Part shown: one piece after another, positions 12,478-23,491 of the stretch | Layout: each line of letters begins with the position of its first letter | Position numbering within the stretch: position 1 is the first letter of the stretch | Source of the DNA: Codonopsis lanceolata | Lineage: Eukaryota; Streptophyta; Magnoliopsida; Asterales; Campanulaceae | Direction: 5' to 3' | Length of the DNA: 64,000 bases | Assembly (NCBI GenBank): GCA_013146195.2 | Contig: CM028379.1 | Location: 154,596,437-154,660,436, forward strand | The notes under the pieces: generated by a model | Told to the model about the DNA's origin: nothing | Databases searched by the model: none | The model's input: the letters and a program-made list of their open reading frames with translations, nothing else | Position numbers and translations under genes: made by a program

Positions 12478-13171
12478 TGATCGATGTCTTATTTTAATTA
12501 TTTCCTTGCAAGTGGACAAGACTATTGAAGAATAGTTTTGGAAGCAAGGGTCGAACCCACAGAGACAAGAGATCATAGATAGTGCAATTTATTGATAGCA
12601 AATTATTAATCTAAGGGGGTTTTTTATATTTATTCTATTCTAAACTACTATTATTATTTAGGTGTTTTAACTACTTAGCAGCAATTACAGGTTTTGAAGA
12701 TCTTATGGTGGATGACAACCTGCCCCCCTTTCTCTTCTATGTTTAATTCAAAATAATAATCATTCAATCTCTTGGGTTCGTTCACTAAATATATATATAG
12801 TCTATTGAATTATTGGTTCAGCCTCCATCCCCGAATAATTTATCCATTCTATATCATAAGCACAAGAACATATGATCTATCTGTCACCTAGGTAATGTAT
12901 GAACCTGGCCCTAATTTATTACTCTCGTGCATCGATAGATCCAATTTATTGTGATGGTGGGCCAGTGTACGACATATGCACATTGATCATGCAGTTATCC
13001 GCACCTCTAGGCCTTTATTATTATTATTATTATTTTTTTTTATGGAAGCAGGGGCGGCACCCTGCGGGATTTTATTAATAAATAAAAAAACATACAAACT
13101 TGAGGGGGACAACCAGCCTTGCCCTTATAAATGGGAGGACAGAGGAGCCTAACCTCGAAAAGGAAATACAA

Positions 13172-15847
13172 TTAAGAGATCCTAATATAGGGGGTACCAT
13201 CCTTGTCAAGAATATATAGGCCACGGACATGACTTGGCAACTCAGACGGAAAAAAATAAATACTATCACCTCCTTTATCGCAGCCAATATTTGCCAAAGC
13301 GTCTGCCACTGAGTTTGCTTCACGAAAACAGTGGTAGAAGGAAAGATTTAACTGAATTTGGGCCCTCTTAATGGCTTGAATCAGATAACCACAATGCCAA
13401 GGGAAGCTTGCTTTGCCCGAGATACAGTCAAATAAAATTTTAGAATCAACCTCCACCATCGCATTCAAAACTTCATTTCTTTTAAGCCATTTTATGCCAC
13501 TAATGAGAGCCAGACATTCTGCCTTGAAGCTGGAGGAATTTCCATAGAATTCAGCAAAAGCGAAGATCAAAGCCCCATTTGCGTCTCGGATAATTCCACC
13601 TCCAGCACTAATGCCGGGATTACCACGACAAGCTCCGTCCGAATTTAATTTTAATCGCCCTGCTGGAGGATTGATCCAGTGAACCACCTGAATCAGCTTT
13701 ACCTTTAAGCGCTTAAGGCAAGGAAGGGACTGCCAGTCCTGGTGGTGGGGGAAAGAAAATCCCGCGCTTGAAAGGATGTCGGAGAGCAACCTTTTGGTAC
13801 GGGTAAGCAGCATATGAGGATGGGAGGGAGAGTTGTCAAAGAGCCCACAGTTTCGATTGGACCATAACTCCCAACAGATAATCGAAGGAATGAGAATATG
13901 AAGAGCTGAAATATTTGCACTAAGCCACCATTTAAAACAGGCCTCATGAATGGAGCGAGCTGACCAAGCAATTCCCGCATTCTGGGACAAAGAGTTCCAA
14001 AGGAAACTAGCTGCCGGGCTACCCAGAAAAACATGAAAATAAGACTCGCATTGATGCACCTCACAACAGTAGCATCGAGAAGCCAGCTGAATACCTTTCT
14101 TCTTTATACTCTCGTCTAGGGGGAGCTTGAACTGCCATAACCGCCACATAAAAATACTAATCTTTCTCGGAAGATGTTTATGCCAGATGAAAGCCGAGGA
14201 CAGAGTGGAAGGAAAATGAGAGCGCGATAGATTCCAAGATGAGGATATGGAGAAAGAACCACTCGAGGTGGGGGACCAACAGGCTCGGTCATTAGAATCT
14301 GAGGTATGGATCTCATGAGATTGGATGAGAGAGGAATTCTGAAGACCAATAGCATCCTTGGCAGTAGGAGAGAGCTGACCCCAAGCATCAAAAAGATCTT
14401 TGACTTGATGAAGATTACAGTCCGGAGGTTTTATTAACCGACCCGAATGGAGCCAATTGTCAAGCCAAATCGAACAAGACCCCCGCCCAACTATCCAAAC
14501 AATCTGATTTTCAGTGATTTCACGAATAGAGCACATTCTCCTCCAAAGGTGAGAACCAACCGGAGAAGCTGATATCGGATGAGAGTTATGGCAATACTTG
14601 CTAGACATAAAATGAGACCATAAGCTTTTCGAAGTACGAAAGCGCCACCATAATTGGATGGAGAAAGCTTTGACGATATCAGAAATCCGACGAATACCAA
14701 TTCCGCCTTCAGCCGTTGGACGGCAACAATCAATCCAAGAGATCCAGTGAGCTTTCGGCCTGGACTCAATTGAACCCCAAAAAAAGTTAGCTAGGATTCG
14801 GTTGATGAGGGAAACCGTCGAAGCTGGAGGTTCCATAATAGCAAAGGGGTAGAGAGTGAAGGACTGTAGAACATGATTAATCAAAGTAACGCGGCCGGCA
14901 TGATTCAGGAGAGCCCCTTGCCATGAGTTGATTTTCCCTTGGATCTTCTCGATCAAAGGATCGAACAAGCTTTTCTTTTTGCGCCCTTCAAAAAGGGGAC
15001 AGCCAAGGTAGGAGATAGGGAGAGATTGAGAAGAGAATCCCAGGTGCTGCCGGATGGAAACAATACGGGAAGGAGAGGTAGATCTAGCTGTTACGAAACA
15101 GCTCTTCGCTTGGTTGATAAGCTGGCCTGAACACTCTTCATATTTTGAGAGCAAGATGCGGTGCTGCTGGAGGGAGCCTTTCTTGCCATTACAACAGATA
15201 AGGATATCGTCTGCGAAAGCCAAATGGGATACTATGGGACAACCACTGCTGGAAGAGAAGGCGAGATGGGGGTGAAATAGGTGAAGATTATTGAGATTAC
15301 GACTGAGAACTTCAGCATCAATTATAAAAAGGCTTGGGGAGAGAGGGTCCCCTTGACGAAGGCCTCTAGAAGCTTGAAAAAAGCCAGCAGGGAGGCCGTT
15401 TACAATAACAGAGAACCAGTTCTGAGAAATGATGCGCCACATCAAGTCAATAAAGGTTTCGCTAAAACCAAATCTCCGCAGCACTTTGATGAGGTAGAAC
15501 CAAGATACTCTATCAAAAGCCTTCTCCATATCGAGTTTAATAAAGATGTTAGACCCATTGACCTTCTTTTTGAGATGATACGTTAATTCATGAGCAAGAA
15601 GAAGATTATCTTGGATCAGCCGACCCTTAATGAAGGCGCTTTGGTTGTCGGAAATAATACAAGGGAGAATATTCACCAAGCGAGACGCGAAGATTTTGGA
15701 GACGATCTTGTTGCAGAAATTGCAAAGACTGATCGGTCTGAGATCCTTAAAAGAGACGACATGTTGAGTTTTGGGGATAGTAACGATAGAAGTGCTCTTC
15801 CAAGCCTTGGGCATGTCGAAACCGGCGAAAAATTCTGCAATAGCCAA
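13172..15847 (-). CDS. L-A ORF2 C-terminal part: reverse transcriptase, zf-RVT, RNase H
   Basis: An uninterrupted 891-codon frame, open upstream of its first ATG to about 15960, encodes most of a plant L1 ORF2 protein. RT motifs are RPISLCN, SAFIKGRLIQDN, KLDMEKAFDRVSW, GLRQGDPLSPSLF and catalytic FADDIL. A zf-RVT region follows with a Cys/His cluster (CYCCEVHQCESYFHVFLG), then RNase H with acidic residues in LNSDGACRGNPG, KAECLAL and EVDSKIL and the C-terminal HCFREANSVADALA. The protein would copy LINE RNA at a nicked target. The endonuclease is missing and the upstream part is in another frame, separated by one base at a G6 run (15964-15969). The length and integrity suggest a young copy. 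Confidence 0.88.
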   Translation of the reverse strand: MAIAEFFAGFDMPKAWKSTSIVTIPKTQHVVSFKDLRPISLCNFCNKIVSKIFASRLVNILPCIISDNQSAFIKGRLIQDNLLLAHELTYHLKKKVNGSNIFIKLDMEKAFDRVSWFYLIKVLRRFGFSETFIDLMWRIISQNWFSVIVNGLPAGFFQASRGLRQGDPLSPSLFIIDAEVLSRNLNNLHLFHPHLAFSSSSGCPIVSHLAFADDILICCNGKKGSLQQHRILLSKYEECSGQLINQAKSCFVTARSTSPSRIVSIRQHLGFSSQSLPISYLGCPLFEGRKKKSLFDPLIEKIQGKINSWQGALLNHAGRVTLINHVLQSFTLYPFAIMEPPASTVSLINRILANFFWGSIESRPKAHWISWIDCCRPTAEGGIGIRRISDIVKAFSIQLWWRFRTSKSLWSHFMSSKYCHNSHPISASPVGSHLWRRMCSIREITENQIVWIVGRGSCSIWLDNWLHSGRLIKPPDCNLHQVKDLFDAWGQLSPTAKDAIGLQNSSLIQSHEIHTSDSNDRACWSPTSSGSFSISSSWNLSRSHFPSTLSSAFIWHKHLPRKISIFMWRLWQFKLPLDESIKKKGIQLASRCYCCEVHQCESYFHVFLGSPAASFLWNSLSQNAGIAWSARSIHEACFKWWLSANISALHILIPSIICWELWSNRNCGLFDNSPSHPHMLLTRTKRLLSDILSSAGFSFPHHQDWQSLPCLKRLKVKLIQVVHWINPPAGRLKLNSDGACRGNPGISAGGGIIRDANGALIFAFAEFYGNSSSFKAECLALISGIKWLKRNEVLNAMVEVDSKILFDCISGKASFPWHCGYLIQAIKRAQIQLNLSFYHCFREANSVADALANIGCDKGGDSIYFFPSELPSHVRGLYILDKDGTPYIRIS

Positions 15848-15959
15848 GACCAGATCGGGGGAGACAATATCCCAACAGGCTGTGTAGAATTGACCCGAAA
15901 AACCATCCGGCCCCGCTGCGCTATCGCCATTAAGAGAGAAAACCGCCTCTTTAATTTCC

Positions 15960-16343
15960 TCAAGGGGGGTGAGCGGCGGTTTTGATCAGTCGTGATGATT
16001 GAAGGAATGCAATCCAGGAGCTCATTGTCCCGGGTGTCACAAGCCGAGAGCTGATTTTTATAAAAATCCACTGCTGCAAGTTGAATATCCTCCTCAGAAG
16101 AAATGGTAGAACCTTGCATATTCTTGATTTTATGAATATGAAGATTATTACGGGTTTGAGACACCGAAGAATGAAAGAGTTTAGTGTTCCCGTCCCCTTC
16201 TTTCAGCCACCTAAGGTGCGACTTTTGGCGCCAAAAATCTTCTTCCTGCTTAAGAACCCGCTTAAGATTTGCCTGGGCAAGGTGGAGAGCTTCCCGATTG
16301 ATGGCATCATTGTTACTCTCATAAGCAATCTCTTTGGCCAAAA
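15960..16343 (-). pseudogene. L-A ORF2, EN-RT linker (other frame)
   Basis: This part of ORF2 precedes RT and reads AQANLKRVLKQEEDFWRQKSHL, WLKEGDGNTKLFHSSVSQTRR-like, then the helical region before the palm domain. That is the usual linker between endonuclease and RT in plant L1 ORF2. It is one frame away from the downstream 891-codon frame, and the frames meet at the G6 run at 15964-15969. It begins at the LINE's truncated 5' end; the first residues of the open frame come from the host LTR. Confidence 0.85.
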
Positions 16344-16657
16344 CCTCATTATTTGCGATTACATTCATTGTTCAAAGCGAAATAATATAGGGATTGATAA
16401 TCACCACAATCAACAAGAATTGAATGAACATAAATATGAATTAAAACATAAATTCGATACAAGTTACCTCCCACATCCTAGATTATTGATGATTTAGTTC
16501 ATCCTTGAAGATGAACAGCACATGGAGATGAATGGAGACATGATTTGATCTTCAATACTTGTAATTTACACAAGCTAAATATGTTATACAACCTAAAATC
16601 TATCCTAAAGCTATACAAAACTGTTTCCAGCCGTCTTAGGCTTTGGCAACCGATCTC

Positions 16658-16850
16658 TATTTATACAGAGGAGTTGTATTCCAATCGAATCTCTAGTGAA
16701 AACACATATTTTTGTGTTATGACCACCTTGCGGTCGCAAGGTATGGGGCACCTTGCGATCGCAAGGTCCTCTGAAATCCGGGCTTGAGTTTCTTAATGTT
16801 ACTGTCCACCTTGCGGAGGCAAGGTCTGGAACACCTTGCGACCGCAAGGT
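16658..16850 (-). promoter_or_regulatory. Ath-1 LTR promoter module: four dyads plus TATA box
   Basis: Four 18-bp dyads of the form ACCTTGCG-NN-CGCAAGGT lie at 16725-16742 (centre GT), 16750-16767 (AT), 16808-16825 (GA, right arm GGCAAGGT) and 16833-16850 (AC). They form two pairs with 25-bp spacing. Downstream on the minus strand, about 60 bp beyond the last dyad, is TATAAATA (16658-16665). The position inside U3 fits the element's transcription control region. Confidence 0.75.
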
Positions 16851-17062
16851 CTCCAGCGTGTTCTTCATCTTTTCTTCAACTTTTCATTCTGGCCTCTTCT
16901 TGGATTTTGCATATAAAAGTCTTGTGATTTGCATATTTTCACTAAAAACCCTCAAACTCACAAAACTCACTGAAAACACATATCAGTAGCCTAAAGCCTC
17001 GTGAAATAGCATAATTTAAGTCATACAAGTATAGGAAATCGACGTATAAAATACATCGATCA

Positions 17063-17077
17063 AATACCCCCAAACTT
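17063..17077 (-). other. 3' polypurine tract of Ath-1
   Basis: On the minus strand AAGTTTGGGGGTATT directly abuts the start of the LTR. This is the plus-strand primer site for reverse transcription. The same tract precedes the 3' LTR of Ath-2 at 42192-42206. Confidence 0.85.
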
Positions 17078-19119
17078 AAACTTTGCTCGTCCACGAGTAA
17101 ACAATACTTATAAATACATCTAAACAAATAAGAAAAATGAAAATCTTTTTGGAGGGTGACACTATTTACACTCCTCTATAAACCCACAAACTCAAGGAGA
17201 CTCTTTCGAGTGACTTGACTATGCATATAAATACAAAAACTGATAAATACAAAAACAGATAAAAACTAAACTAAAAATAAAACAAAAATCTTTTTGGTTT
17301 CAACCTCAAGTCCTAATAGCATGGCATAACAAAGCAGTCTCAGATCGATGCTCACCACATATATGTAGGCTTAATCACATAAAACCAACTGACCTTTTCT
17401 TAAAACTGCTACTACTTTTAATTTCTCCGTGTGTGTGTGATCACCAGTCTTAGAGAATATCTCAACTAAAACAGTTTTATTAAGCTAAGCACCACATTCA
17501 TATGAAAATCAAATTTTAATTAAAAACCATGCATTGTATAATATGAGATCTACCATCCAAACCTGGTCTATTATAGAAAGAGAGGTCACCAAGGATTTCA
17601 AAAATTTCTACATCCATCCCATGCACTTCTATGTATGACATACAATGCTCTCCTATCCCAATTACTTGTAATAGCTAAGATTATGCTAACACAGTGAGCT
17701 TTAAGGCGAATAATAATGAACATGAAGTGTTTGATCAATTCTATATGACTCACTGAGCAAAGAAAACAATACAAGCATTGGCAAGAAGATCATTAGGTCT
17801 TTATTAGCTTCTAATGTAAGGCCAAGGTGATGGGGATTTGATGGAAAGGGATTGGAATTCAAAGTGAGAGAGCAAGACTACCCTTTATCCCTCATACTTC
17901 CAAGCAAAAGGAAGTTTTCCCTATTTAGGCTAGGACATGCAAAGACTACAAGTAGGGGGGGATGTTTTCTGTTACTTTTTAGTTTTTTTCTTCCCCCCCC
18001 AAACTTGTTTTGTGCAATATATACTTCTAAAAACATCTCATCATTTTTCTCAGCAATATTTTTCTAACATATTTTCTTTTGAAAGCTATGCTTTCATTTG
18101 AATCTTCTTATACTCTTCTTCTTCCGTTTCATTTTTCGTCGATACATATACATATATATATATTTTTTTTTTCTTTTCTTTTTTTTTTCTATTTTTTTTT
18201 CGACGACGAAAAGTAGAAGTCTTCAGAAAAATAGCCTAACTGAAAAAAAAGGTCCTCTATAATCAATTTCACACGCACATCCTACTCTCTCAAAGAGTAG
18301 GCTAAAAGTGTATAGGCTTTTAGGGTTAAGTTAATATGGGTAATAGAAACGATGTTGAATGGGGGTTTAATAGTGTGCTTAGCACACTCCATTCTTTTTA
18401 ATTAGACTCAAAGGGGACACTAGAGATATTTTTAGTAAAGGTCAGGGAATATTTAGGCTCTAACGATCCAAAGATGGCCTAAGTCATTTCTTAATGCCAA
18501 ATGCTCATGTAGTTTTTAAAGCAAGTAAGACACACAAAATATCATATCAACTATGGAAATTGTGGGGTTGAATGTTTAGCATCACTGGATTTCACATAAG
18601 CATTCGCTAAGACAGATGGTGGGGACAATCGAGACTAACATGCAGACACGGTTCGAAAGTGTGCTTGAGATATATAAATGAGAAAAATCCAAGGGATCTA
18701 ACTATCATGCAGTTGACCCTAAGTCACAATTTAATGCAACAATATGTTCGAATGGCTATGCCTCATATTCTTGTGCATATCTTGTTGTAATGAATTAGGT
18801 GCTATAAACTTTATAAAACTATTCTAATCAATCCATAATTATGACTGGTGTAGGTGCATGAAGAATTTGGAGAAAAGTAAAAGTTTTGCAAAATCAAGTA
18901 AATTCCAGAAGGATCTACGGATTAGCTATGCAGTTCATTGCATTAACTCCTCATCGACTAGTTTTACCACACCAAAACTTGAGGCTAAAACTTTTAAAAT
19001 AAAATAATTTTTTTAAAAAAAAAATTGGAGATGTTGATGACACAATTGATGATGGGTCGCCACAAGAGGAATCCACGAGCATCCAACATGAGTGTGTTCT
19101 GGTCAAGGCAACACCTCCG
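17078..19119 (-). other. Ath-1 non-coding tail between ORF3 and 3' LTR
   Basis: About 2 kb with no convincing coding region. It is homologous in inverted orientation to 39882-42191 of Ath-2, so it is a regular part of the family. Both copies contain the palindrome AGTGTGCTTAGCACACT (here 18372-18388) and a segment that carries TGTGTGTGTGATCACC. T-rich and A-rich runs (18150-18200, 18990-19025) are low complexity. Confidence 0.7.
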
Positions 19120-20222
19120 AAAATAAGAAAGTGGAAATAACAAACGAGGACGAAACTCGGGGATTGTACCAGGACATTAACCCCTCGACGCAAGAGAAAT
19201 TTTTCCCATAGAGGCTGGAGACATTTTGTCCCACCCTATTGAACCAACCAAACAACTCCTCTTGGTTGGCACGCATTTGTGCCAACTGCTGAGTTGCCAT
19301 TTGGGCCTTAAGGGCAGCCTCTTCTAGCCTGTTGGAGATCCCCACCAGTGGGTCCTCCTCCTCCTCTTCGGGTTCCTCCATGTGAGGAACCCTCACTCGT
19401 GGCTGCTGCTGGTGCTCAAACAAAATGGCCCTAGTGATGGCCGGCCTAGCTCTAATCCTTTCTGCGTGTCGAGGCCATCTTACTCTTGCCCCCTACACAG
19501 CTCGGTAATCAAATGTGGGAACGCGAACCCCGCATTTGTAGCACCTCGAATAAGGGTCTTAATTTGGCCGTTGATCAGGCGGCCAACATCGACAGACCCA
19601 CCAGTCATAATGGTGTAGATCAAAACAGCCTTAGCCCAAGTCACCGTGTGTTGGTGACTGGAAGGCATAAGGCGGGAGTAGATGAATTTGAACACGGGCT
19701 TGGCCGTGTTCAAGAGGAAGGACTCCTCCATGGTGCGTGGACCGTAGGGTGGATTACGGTTTTGGGTCCACTCTACACCAGGGAGGGCGATGGTCGCATT
19801 GACCACCTCGACAGGGACAGGGGAATGGAGGTGTGTGCTAAAATTGTCGGCACCATCCGCGAAGTTGGAGGTGCCGTAATACATGTTAATACTTTGGGAC
19901 GAGAAATCGACATCCTCGCCCCTAACAAAGACAATCTCTACCACCCCCCATCTAAGCCAATGCGGCCATTGGCGTAGAATTCGCGGACAATAGGCACGAC
20001 TGCCTTGTCCGGAGAATCAATCAACAACCCCCACCTACGGGCCCTAAAGTTAACCTGCAGGCCAAATTCTTCAGCCATGAATCCCCTCTCGGGAATTAAT
20101 GACTTGGAGAGCTTGGCGCAGTATTTTCTAGGCCTCGAAAAGAATTAAACGGCGGTTGTCATAGCGTTGTTCTTCCTCCCGAACAGGAAAGAGGCTCCGG
20201 TATTTCTACGCTTATGAGACAT
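19120..20222 (-). pseudogene. Ath-1 ORF3 ('putative plant transposon protein'-like)
   Basis: The start MSHKRRNTG at 20222-20220 matches the start MAQKRRNTG of the Ath-2 copy. The body reads PERG, VREFYANGRIGLDGG, VFVRGEDVDFSSQSIN, a variable loop, then SFLLNTAKPVFKFIYSRLMPSSHQHTVTWAKAVLIY and GGSVDVGRLINGQIKTLI. It ends in an acidic, Gln-rich, probably coiled segment (LEEAALKAQMATQQLAQMRANQ). This pattern resembles the domain labelled putative plant transposon protein, found after INT in Athila elements. Its function is not established. I see no signal peptide or transmembrane segment, so an envelope role is unsupported. An early stop and several frameshifts inactivate it. The frame pieces 19480-19944 and 19103-19423 are the longest. 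Confidence 0.7.
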
Positions 20223-20692
20223 TATTGTTTGAGCAAATAAAAATTAAATTTTGACAATTTAAAATATTATTATTTTTAAAATTTTAAAATTAAAATTAAT
20301 TATTTCCTAAAGCATGCAAAATATATCTACGTAAAGTTCTAACACCCTAACATGCAAGTAAAAATTTATATATAGAAATTTAAAATGGAAGAGGGTTAGA
20401 GTTACTTGGTTTGCAGCCTTTAAATGAAGTGTCGCCGAGTTCAAGCTTTGATGCCGGCAACAATGGAGTCCTCCACCTTGCTTCAATCTTCAAGTGGGGT
20501 TGAAATGGAAGATGAATAGATGAAGAGAAGTTTGAAGAGGTTTTTGAAGAAGGGTGAAGGAATTCTATGAATAGTGTGGCCGGAATTTTGGGATGATTTT
20601 GGAGATGTCGCCGGATTTTGAAAGGAGGCCGCCGCTTTGCCTTAAAGCTGGGAGATGAAAACTGATGTGTTCTGCAAAGAAGCCCGACCTCC

Positions 20693-20859
20693 CTTATATA
20701 AAGACACCTTGCGGTCGCAAGGTGGCTTTTACCTTGAGTCCGCAAGGTCGGCAGCTCAGGCGGTTCACATTCTCAACTGATTCCCACGCCTCGCACTTCC
20801 ACGATGTACGCATTTTGAGGACCTTGCGGTCGCAGGCCCTCCACCTTGCGTCGCAAGGT
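20693..20859 (-). promoter_or_regulatory. Internal (ORF3) promoter module of Ath-1
   Basis: Dyads at 20843-20859 (ACCTTGCG-T-CGCAAGGT, one-base centre), 20821-20837 (right arm decayed), 20731-20748 (ACCTTGAG-TC-CGCAAGGT) and 20706-20723 (ACCTTGCG-GT-CGCAAGGT) form two pairs, as in the LTR. Reading the minus strand, the last dyad is followed within 3-4 bp by TTTATATAAG (20693-20702), a TATA box. ORF3 starts about 470 bp further on. Confidence 0.7.
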
Positions 20860-21025
20860 GGGCAGATTGACTCCTTTTGTTTCCTTTTTCAACAGTTTTG
20901 GCATTTTAACATTTAAGCCCCTTCGTTATATTCCGTTATGTTTTGTTACTTTCCTGCATTATAAAAACTCTACAAAAACTCTAAACTAAAATTATTAGCA
21001 ACATATAAATACAACATTAAGATGC

Positions 21026-21042
21026 TTTTCTCCCCCAAACTT
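21026..21042 (-). other. Internal PPT-like tract of Ath-1
   Basis: On the minus strand AAGTTTGGGGGAGAAAA shares its first 11 bases with the 3' PPT (AAGTTTGGGGGTATT). It lies between the pol stop and the internal promoter module, about 170 bp from the first dyad. Confidence 0.7.
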
Positions 21043-21142
21043 GGATTTTGGCATATTTAATTTCACAATTAAGTGTCCAAAAGTACATTTAACGGAGAAT
21101 AGCATATTTAAATTAACTACAAAAACAATAAAACTCATAATA

Positions 21143-21158
21143 GTGGGTTGCCTCCCAC
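21143..21158 (-). other. Conserved post-pol hairpin
   Basis: GTGGGAGGCAACCCAC on the minus strand (stem GTGGG/CCCAC, loop AGGCAA) lies about 45 bp after the pol stop. It is identical in Ath-2 (37896-37911) and Ath-3 (59910-59925) although the surrounding coding sequence has decayed. Confidence 0.75.
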
Positions 21159-21202
21159 TTAGCGCCTTTGTTTAACGTCTTTGGCTCGACCCAACTGCAA
21201 AC

Positions 21203-22330
21203 CTAGTCATTGGGTGGTGCGTTGTCAGCTAAACGAATTAATTCAATTGTTCGTTCAACTGACATCGGTTCAAGGTACGGCTTGAGTCGGTGTCCATTAA
21301 CTTTAAAGACTTCATTATTTCTTGGATTTCTTATGTCAATCGCTCCATGGGGATAAATTCGGACAATTGTAAAAGGACCAGACCACTTAGATTTTAACTT
21401 TCCAAGGAATAACCTAAGTCTAGAATTAAAAAGTAAAACTTTCAATCCTGGTCGAAACATTTTATTGGCTAATCCCATATCATGATACTTTTTGGTCTTT
21501 TCTTTATACGTTTTAGCATTCTCGTACGAATTTAGCCTATGCTCTACTAATTCATTCAATTGAAACAATCTTTCCTCACCAGCCAAGGTTAAATCTAAAT
21601 TTAGGTCTTTAACAGCCCAATAAGCTTTATGCTCAATTTCAACTGGTAAATGGCATGCTTTGCCATAAACCATTCTATATGGACTCATTCCTATTGGGGG
21701 TCTTGAAAGCAGTTCGGTATGCCCATAAAGCATCCTTGAGTTTAGATTCCCAATCTTTACGATTAGGCCTAACAGTCTTTTCTAATACTGCTTTAATTTG
21801 TCTATTACTAACCTCTACTTGGCCAGATGTCTGAGGATGATAAGGTGTAGCTAACTTAAGGACATTATTCAATAATTTATTTGTAAAATGAGTTCCTTGG
21901 TCACTTATTATAGCCTTAGGTACTCCATATCTAGCAAAAAGATCTTCAACAAATTTAACCACAGTTTTACCATCATTTGTTTTAGTAGCTATGGCTTCAA
22001 TCCACTTAGACACATAATCAACAGCTACCAAAATGTATTCACAATTATTTGATACTGGAAAAGGACCCATGAAATCAATGCCCCAAACATCAAAAATTTC
22101 AACAACCATATTAATATGTAAGGGCATTTCATTTCTTTTTCCTATTCCACCAGTTCTTTGGCATTTATCACAAGTTCTATAAAATAATTCACAGTCTCTA
22201 AAAGCAGAGGCCAATATAAACCGATTGTAAAATTTTTCTAGCAGTTTTATTTCCACTAAAATGACCACCACAAGAGTATTCATGGCAGAATTCCATAATA
22301 CTTTGTTGGTCTTTTTCTGGAATACATCGC
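21203..22330 (-). pseudogene. Ath-1 integrase
   Basis: The order is zinc-binding region (HEYSCGGH...CDKC), catalytic core with D in WGIDFMGPF, D in IISDQGTHF and E in SGQVEVSN, then the C-terminal GPF module (KSKWSGPFTIVRIYPHGAIDI, FKVNGHRLKPY). The protein ends NAPPND at 21203. It is spread over three frames (22198-22428, 21675-22283, 21203-21733). About seven residues (ALRKYGV in its sister copies) are missing from the core between THFTNKLLNN and KLATPYHP, an in-frame deletion. The product would insert the cDNA, but as drawn it cannot be made as one chain. Confidence 0.88.
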
Positions 22331-23491
22331 CTAATTAGGGAGTCTTGAACACATTTTATATAAATGAGGCTCTTCCCAAAAATAATTTTTCGCTTCAGCC
22401 AAAAATTTCTTCTTTTCATAATGATCAAAATCAGGATTTATGATATCAGACACATAATAATTGACAAAATCAGCATACCAAGGGTCTGAATCTTTAATTG
22501 CTAACAGTTGTTCATCAGGAAAATCTTCATTTATGGGAATTGGGTCATCAAGAAATTGACGTCGTTCAAGTAAGGGAGAAAATTCTAATCTAGACAAGTG
22601 GTCGGCTACGACATTTTCAGTTCCCTTTTTATCCTTGATTGTAATGTCAAATTCTTGTAATAATAACATCCACCTAATTAGTCTAGGTTTAGCATCTTTC
22701 TTACTCAATAAATATTTTAATGCAGAATGATCAGAAAATATTATCACTTTCGATCCTAACAGATATGGTCTAAATTTTTCTAAAGCATACACAACTGCCA
22801 AAAATTCTTTTTCTGTTGTTGTATAATTTAGTTGTGCATCATTTAGAGTTCTACTAGCATAATGTATCACATGAGGCTTTCTATCTACCCTTTGTCCTAA
22901 CACGGCTCCAATTGCAAAATCTGATGCATCGCACATGATTTCAAAAGGAAGAGACCAATCAGGGCCGGATAAAATAGGGGCAGTAGTTAACCTTTCTTTT
23001 AATAGATTAAATGCTTCTAAACATTCTTGGTCAAATACAAATTTTGTATCTTTTGCTAACAAGTTACATAGAGGCTTACAGATTTTGGAAAAATCTTTTA
23101 TGAATCTTCTATAAAAGCCAGCATGCCCTAGAAAACTTCTAACACCTTTAACAGAAGTTGGAGGAGGTAGTTGTGAAATAACTTCTATTTTCGCTTTATC
23201 AACTTCAATACCTTTATTTGACACAACATGCCCTAAGACAATTCCATGTTTGACCATGAAATGACTTTTCTCCCAACTTAGAGTTAAATTTGTTTCACAG
23301 CATCTTTTCAAAACTGATGTAAGATTTTCTAGGCAATGATCAAAAGAGTTTCCAAAAACTGAAAAATCATCCATGAAAACTTCAACACATCTTTCTACTA
23401 AGTTTGAGAATATAGAAATCATGCATCTTTGAAAGGTGGCTGGTGCATTACATAGTCCAAATGGGCATTCTCCTAAAAGCAAAAGTACCAA
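22331..23491 (-). pseudogene. Ath-1 RT C-terminal half and RNase H
   Basis: This single 386-codon open frame starts in RT (CPFGLCNAPATFQRCM, catalytic FMDDFSVFG, GIVLGHVVSNKGIEVD, FLGHAGFYRRFIKDFS) and continues through RNase H (EIMCDASDFAIGAVLGQ, TTTEKEFLAVVYALEKFRPYLLG, FSDHSALKYLL, ENVVADHLSRLE). FMDD replaces the more common Y[IMV]DD, and the same FMDD occurs in Ath-3, so it is family-typical. It is separated by a frameshift near 23480 from the RT N-terminal half and by another near 22400 from integrase. It is the least damaged pol segment of the three Athila copies. Confidence 0.88.

Larger units (their letters stand above)
13023..16343 (-). mobile_element. L-A: 5'-truncated L1-type LINE with long intact RT-RNase H frame
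   Basis: This insert in the Ath-1 LTR has its A-rich 3' tail at the left (T-rich and (ATT)n on the plus strand). It is flanked by CCTTTATTATT (13012-13022) and CCTCATTATT (16344-16353), the probable target duplication. It lacks ORF1 and the endonuclease domain, as expected of a 5'-truncated reverse transcript. The 3' UTR and the terminal hairpin (CAGGG-loop-CCCTG near 13045) are shared with the other LINEs in the window. Confidence 0.9.
12478..17062 (-). repeat. 3' LTR of Ath-1, interrupted by LINE L-A
   Basis: On the minus strand the LTR starts TGATCGATGTATTTTATACG at 17062 and ends ...ACATCGATCA at 12478. Removing L-A (about 13023-16343) and one target repeat leaves about 1254 bp, which agrees with the other Athila LTRs here (1256-1284 bp). 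The PPT lies just outside at 17063-17077, which marks this as the 3' LTR of a minus-strand element. The promoter module and TATA box are at 16658-16850. Confidence 0.9.
20223..21142 (-). other. Ath-1 spacer between pol and ORF3
   Basis: Non-coding region holding, in transcription order (right to left), the internal polypurine tract (21026-21042), the palindrome/TATA module (20693-20859) and a ~470-bp leader before the ORF3 start at 20222. The leader contains CT-rich stretches on the minus strand. The same order is found in Ath-2 and Ath-3. Confidence 0.75.

Noticed and set aside
15281..15985. Plus-strand open frames of ~100-130 codons
   Set aside because: They are antisense shadows of the intact LINE L-A RT frame on the minus strand.
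16725..16850. Palindromic repeats with spacers, CRISPR-like in look
   Set aside because: Only four copies, irregular spacers, eukaryotic LTR context with TATA box.
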